Position numbers and translations under genes: made by a program. This document shows, piece after piece, positions 15,527 to 16,909 of a DNA stretch of 16,909 nucleotides (position 1 is its first letter; each line of letters opens with the position of its first letter). Under the pieces are notes generated by a model, which did no database searches, had not been told where the DNA came from, and saw only the letters and a program-made list of their open reading frames with translations. Origin of the DNA: an uncultured Pseudomonadota bacterium. GTDB lineage: Bacteria > Pseudomonadota > Gammaproteobacteria > Burkholderiales > Thiobacillaceae. Location of the stretch: NCBI GenBank assembly GCA_903918705.1, contig CAIXFP010000822.1:1-16909 (forward strand), read 5' to 3'.

Positions 15527-16909
15527 ATGAACGCCGTCGACAGCAACCTGTTCCACTTCTCCACCGCCGAATCCACCCTGCTGCTGCCCAACGATCTGGT
15601 GCTGCCGCAGTTTGACCAGGTGTTCGGCCTGCTTGGCGCCCATCGCGTCGACGACGCCGACCTGTATTTCCAGTATTCCCGTTCCGAGGCCTGGAGCCTG
15701 GAAGAAGGCCAGGTCAAGTCGGGCAGCTTCAACATCGACCAGGGCGTGGGCGTGCGCGCGGTGACCGGCGACCGCACCGCCTTCGCCTATTCCGACGACA
15801 TCAGTTTCCACTCCATCAAGGAAGCGGCCCTCACCGTGCGCGCCATCGCCGCCGCCGGCCGCTCCGACGCGCGCCGGGTGGAGGCGCGGGTGCGGGGGCA
15901 CGCCCTGTACGCGCCCATCGACCCGTTGGCCTCGTTGACCGAAGCGGAGAAGGTGGCCCTGCTGCATCGCCTGGAAAACTACGCCCGCGAGCTCGACCCG
16001 CGGGTGTCCCAGGTCATGGCCAGCCTTGCCGGGGAATACGAAGTGATCCTGGTGGCGCGCCTGGACGGCCGCCTGGCGGCGGACGTGCGGCCCCTGGTGC
16101 GGGCTTCGCTGCAGGTCATCGTCGAGGACGGCGGGCGCCGCGAGCAGGGCTCCGCCGGCGGCGGCGGACGCTTCAACTACGCCCACTTCAGCGACGACCA
16201 GTTGCGTGAGTACGCGCAACTGGCGGTGGCCCAGGCCCTGACCAATCTGGACGCGATCCCCGCCCCGGCCGGCAACATGACCGTGGTATTGGGCTCCGGC
16301 TGGCCCGGCATCCTGCTGCATGAAGCCATCGGCCACGGCCTGGAAGGCGACTTCAACCGCAAGGGCTCCTCCGCCTTCTCCGGCCGCATCGGCGAGCGGG
16401 TGGCGGCGGACGGCGTCACCGTGGTGGATGACGGCACCCTCGCCGACCGGCGCGGTTCCCTCAACGTGGACGACGAGGGCACCCCGACCCAACGCACGGT
16501 GCTGATAGAAAACGGCATCCTCAAGGGCTACATGCAGGACGCCATGAACGCGCGCCTGATGGGCATGGCGCCCACCGGCAACGCCCGGCGCGAGTCCTTC
16601 GCCCACCTGCCCATGCCGCGCATGACCAATACCTGCATGCTGGCCGGCGACAAGGACCCGGCGGAGATCATCGCCTCGGTATCGAGGGGCCTCTACGCCG
16701 TCAACTTCGGCGGCGGCCAGGTGGACATCACCAGCGGCAAGTTCGTGTTCTCCGCGGCCGAGGCCTACCTCATCGAGGACGGCCGCATCACCCGCCCGGT
16801 GAAGGGGGCCAGCCTCATCGGCAACGGCCCCGATGTGCTCACCCGGGTGTCCATGATCGGCAACGACATGAAGCTGGATCCGGGGGTGGGCACCTGCGGC
16901 AAGGAAGGC
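15527..16909 (+). CDS. tldD: TldD metalloprotease subunit (3' truncated by window)
   Basis: TldD pairs with TldE (PmbA) to form a zinc protease that degrades unfolded peptides through a narrow pore. It matures microcin B17 and cleaves the CcdA antitoxin in E. coli. The 461 visible residues include the catalytic HEAIGH (265-270) in GILLHEAIGHGLEGDFNRKG, a core with IGERVAADGVTVVDDGTL, and NFGGGQVDITSGKFVFSAAE near the C-terminus. All fit TldD. E. coli TldD has 481 residues, so only some 20-25 are missing beyond CGKEG. The start is the ATG at 15527, with a weak ribosome site, 37 nt after the amidase stop; expression may be helped by translation from upstream. No tldE is in the window. Confidence 0.97.
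   Translation, partial: MNAVDSNLFHFSTAESTLLLPNDLVLPQFDQVFGLLGAHRVDDADLYFQYSRSEAWSLEEGQVKSGSFNIDQGVGVRAVTGDRTAFAYSDDISFHSIKEAALTVRAIAAAGRSDARRVEARVRGHALYAPIDPLASLTEAEKVALLHRLENYARELDPRVSQVMASLAGEYEVILVARLDGRLAADVRPLVRASLQVIVEDGGRREQGSAGGGGRFNYAHFSDDQLREYAQLAVAQALTNLDAIPAPAGNMTVVLGSGWPGILLHEAIGHGLEGDFNRKGSSAFSGRIGERVAADGVTVVDDGTLADRRGSLNVDDEGTPTQRTVLIENGILKGYMQDAMNARLMGMAPTGNARRESFAHLPMPRMTNTCMLAGDKDPAEIIASVSRGLYAVNFGGGQVDITSGKFVFSAAEAYLIEDGRITRPVKGASLIGNGPDVLTRVSMIGNDMKLDPGVGTCGKEG

Noticed and set aside
15524..16606. 360-codon minus-strand frame opposite tldD
   Set aside because: Antisense artefact opposite a gene with the HEAIGH motif.

Overview
The window is GC-rich, densely coding DNA from a proteobacterium. 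The yhdP / carbon-nitrogen hydrolase / tldD neighbourhood, the SulP transporter with a C-terminal cysteine cluster and the style of the sigma-54 regulator together suggest a betaproteobacterium, perhaps Rhodocyclales- or Nitrosomonadales-like. This placement is by general resemblance only. I saw no rRNA, tRNA, CRISPR array or intact insertion sequence.

Layout. (1) 2-463: the 3' end of an MscS-type mechanosensitive channel. (2) 595-4590: a divergent regulatory module. A SulP anion transporter and a small universal-stress-like protein read leftward, and a sigma-54-dependent response regulator reads rightward. The unusually AT-rich gap between them holds a near-perfect -24/-12 promoter facing the transporter operon, two IHF-consensus matches and three copies of the dyad TGTTTC-N6-GAAACA, two of them directly abutting. 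It reads as a self-contained, probably autoregulated circuit, and no histidine kinase is present in the window. (3) 4597-7792, leftward: a DUF262 protein, a HipA-family kinase whose ATG directly follows the DUF262 stop codon, and a TfoX-N-domain protein 13 nt further on. The DUF262-HipA pair lacks both a recognisable HipB antitoxin and a DUF1524 nuclease domain. It is the best candidate here for an undescribed toxin-antitoxin or defence-like system. (4) 7955-8995: a HIT-superfamily nucleotidyltransferase/phosphorylase-like enzyme, followed by about 500 bp of noncoding, repeat-bearing DNA. (5) 9493-16909: yhdP (AsmA-like envelope protein), an oppositely oriented IclR regulator, a nitrilase-superfamily amidase of the Nit1/Nit2 type, and tldD (cut off by the window end). 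The IclR gene interrupts an otherwise co-directional yhdP-nit-tldD set. Its junction with yhdP is a 22-bp inverted repeat whose two arms contain the stop codons of both convergent genes.

How the parts fit. The regulator at 3226 most likely binds the TGTTTC dyads and, with IHF bending the DNA, activates sigma-54 RNA polymerase at 2981-2995 to express the stress-like protein and SulP. One dyad has TATAAT as its spacer, which suggests that the same protein may repress or tune its own sigma-70 promoter. The IclR gene and nit are divergent across about 450 bp that contain a 28-bp perfect palindrome, a candidate operator. Nit and tldD are probably cotranscribed, with a 37-nt gap.
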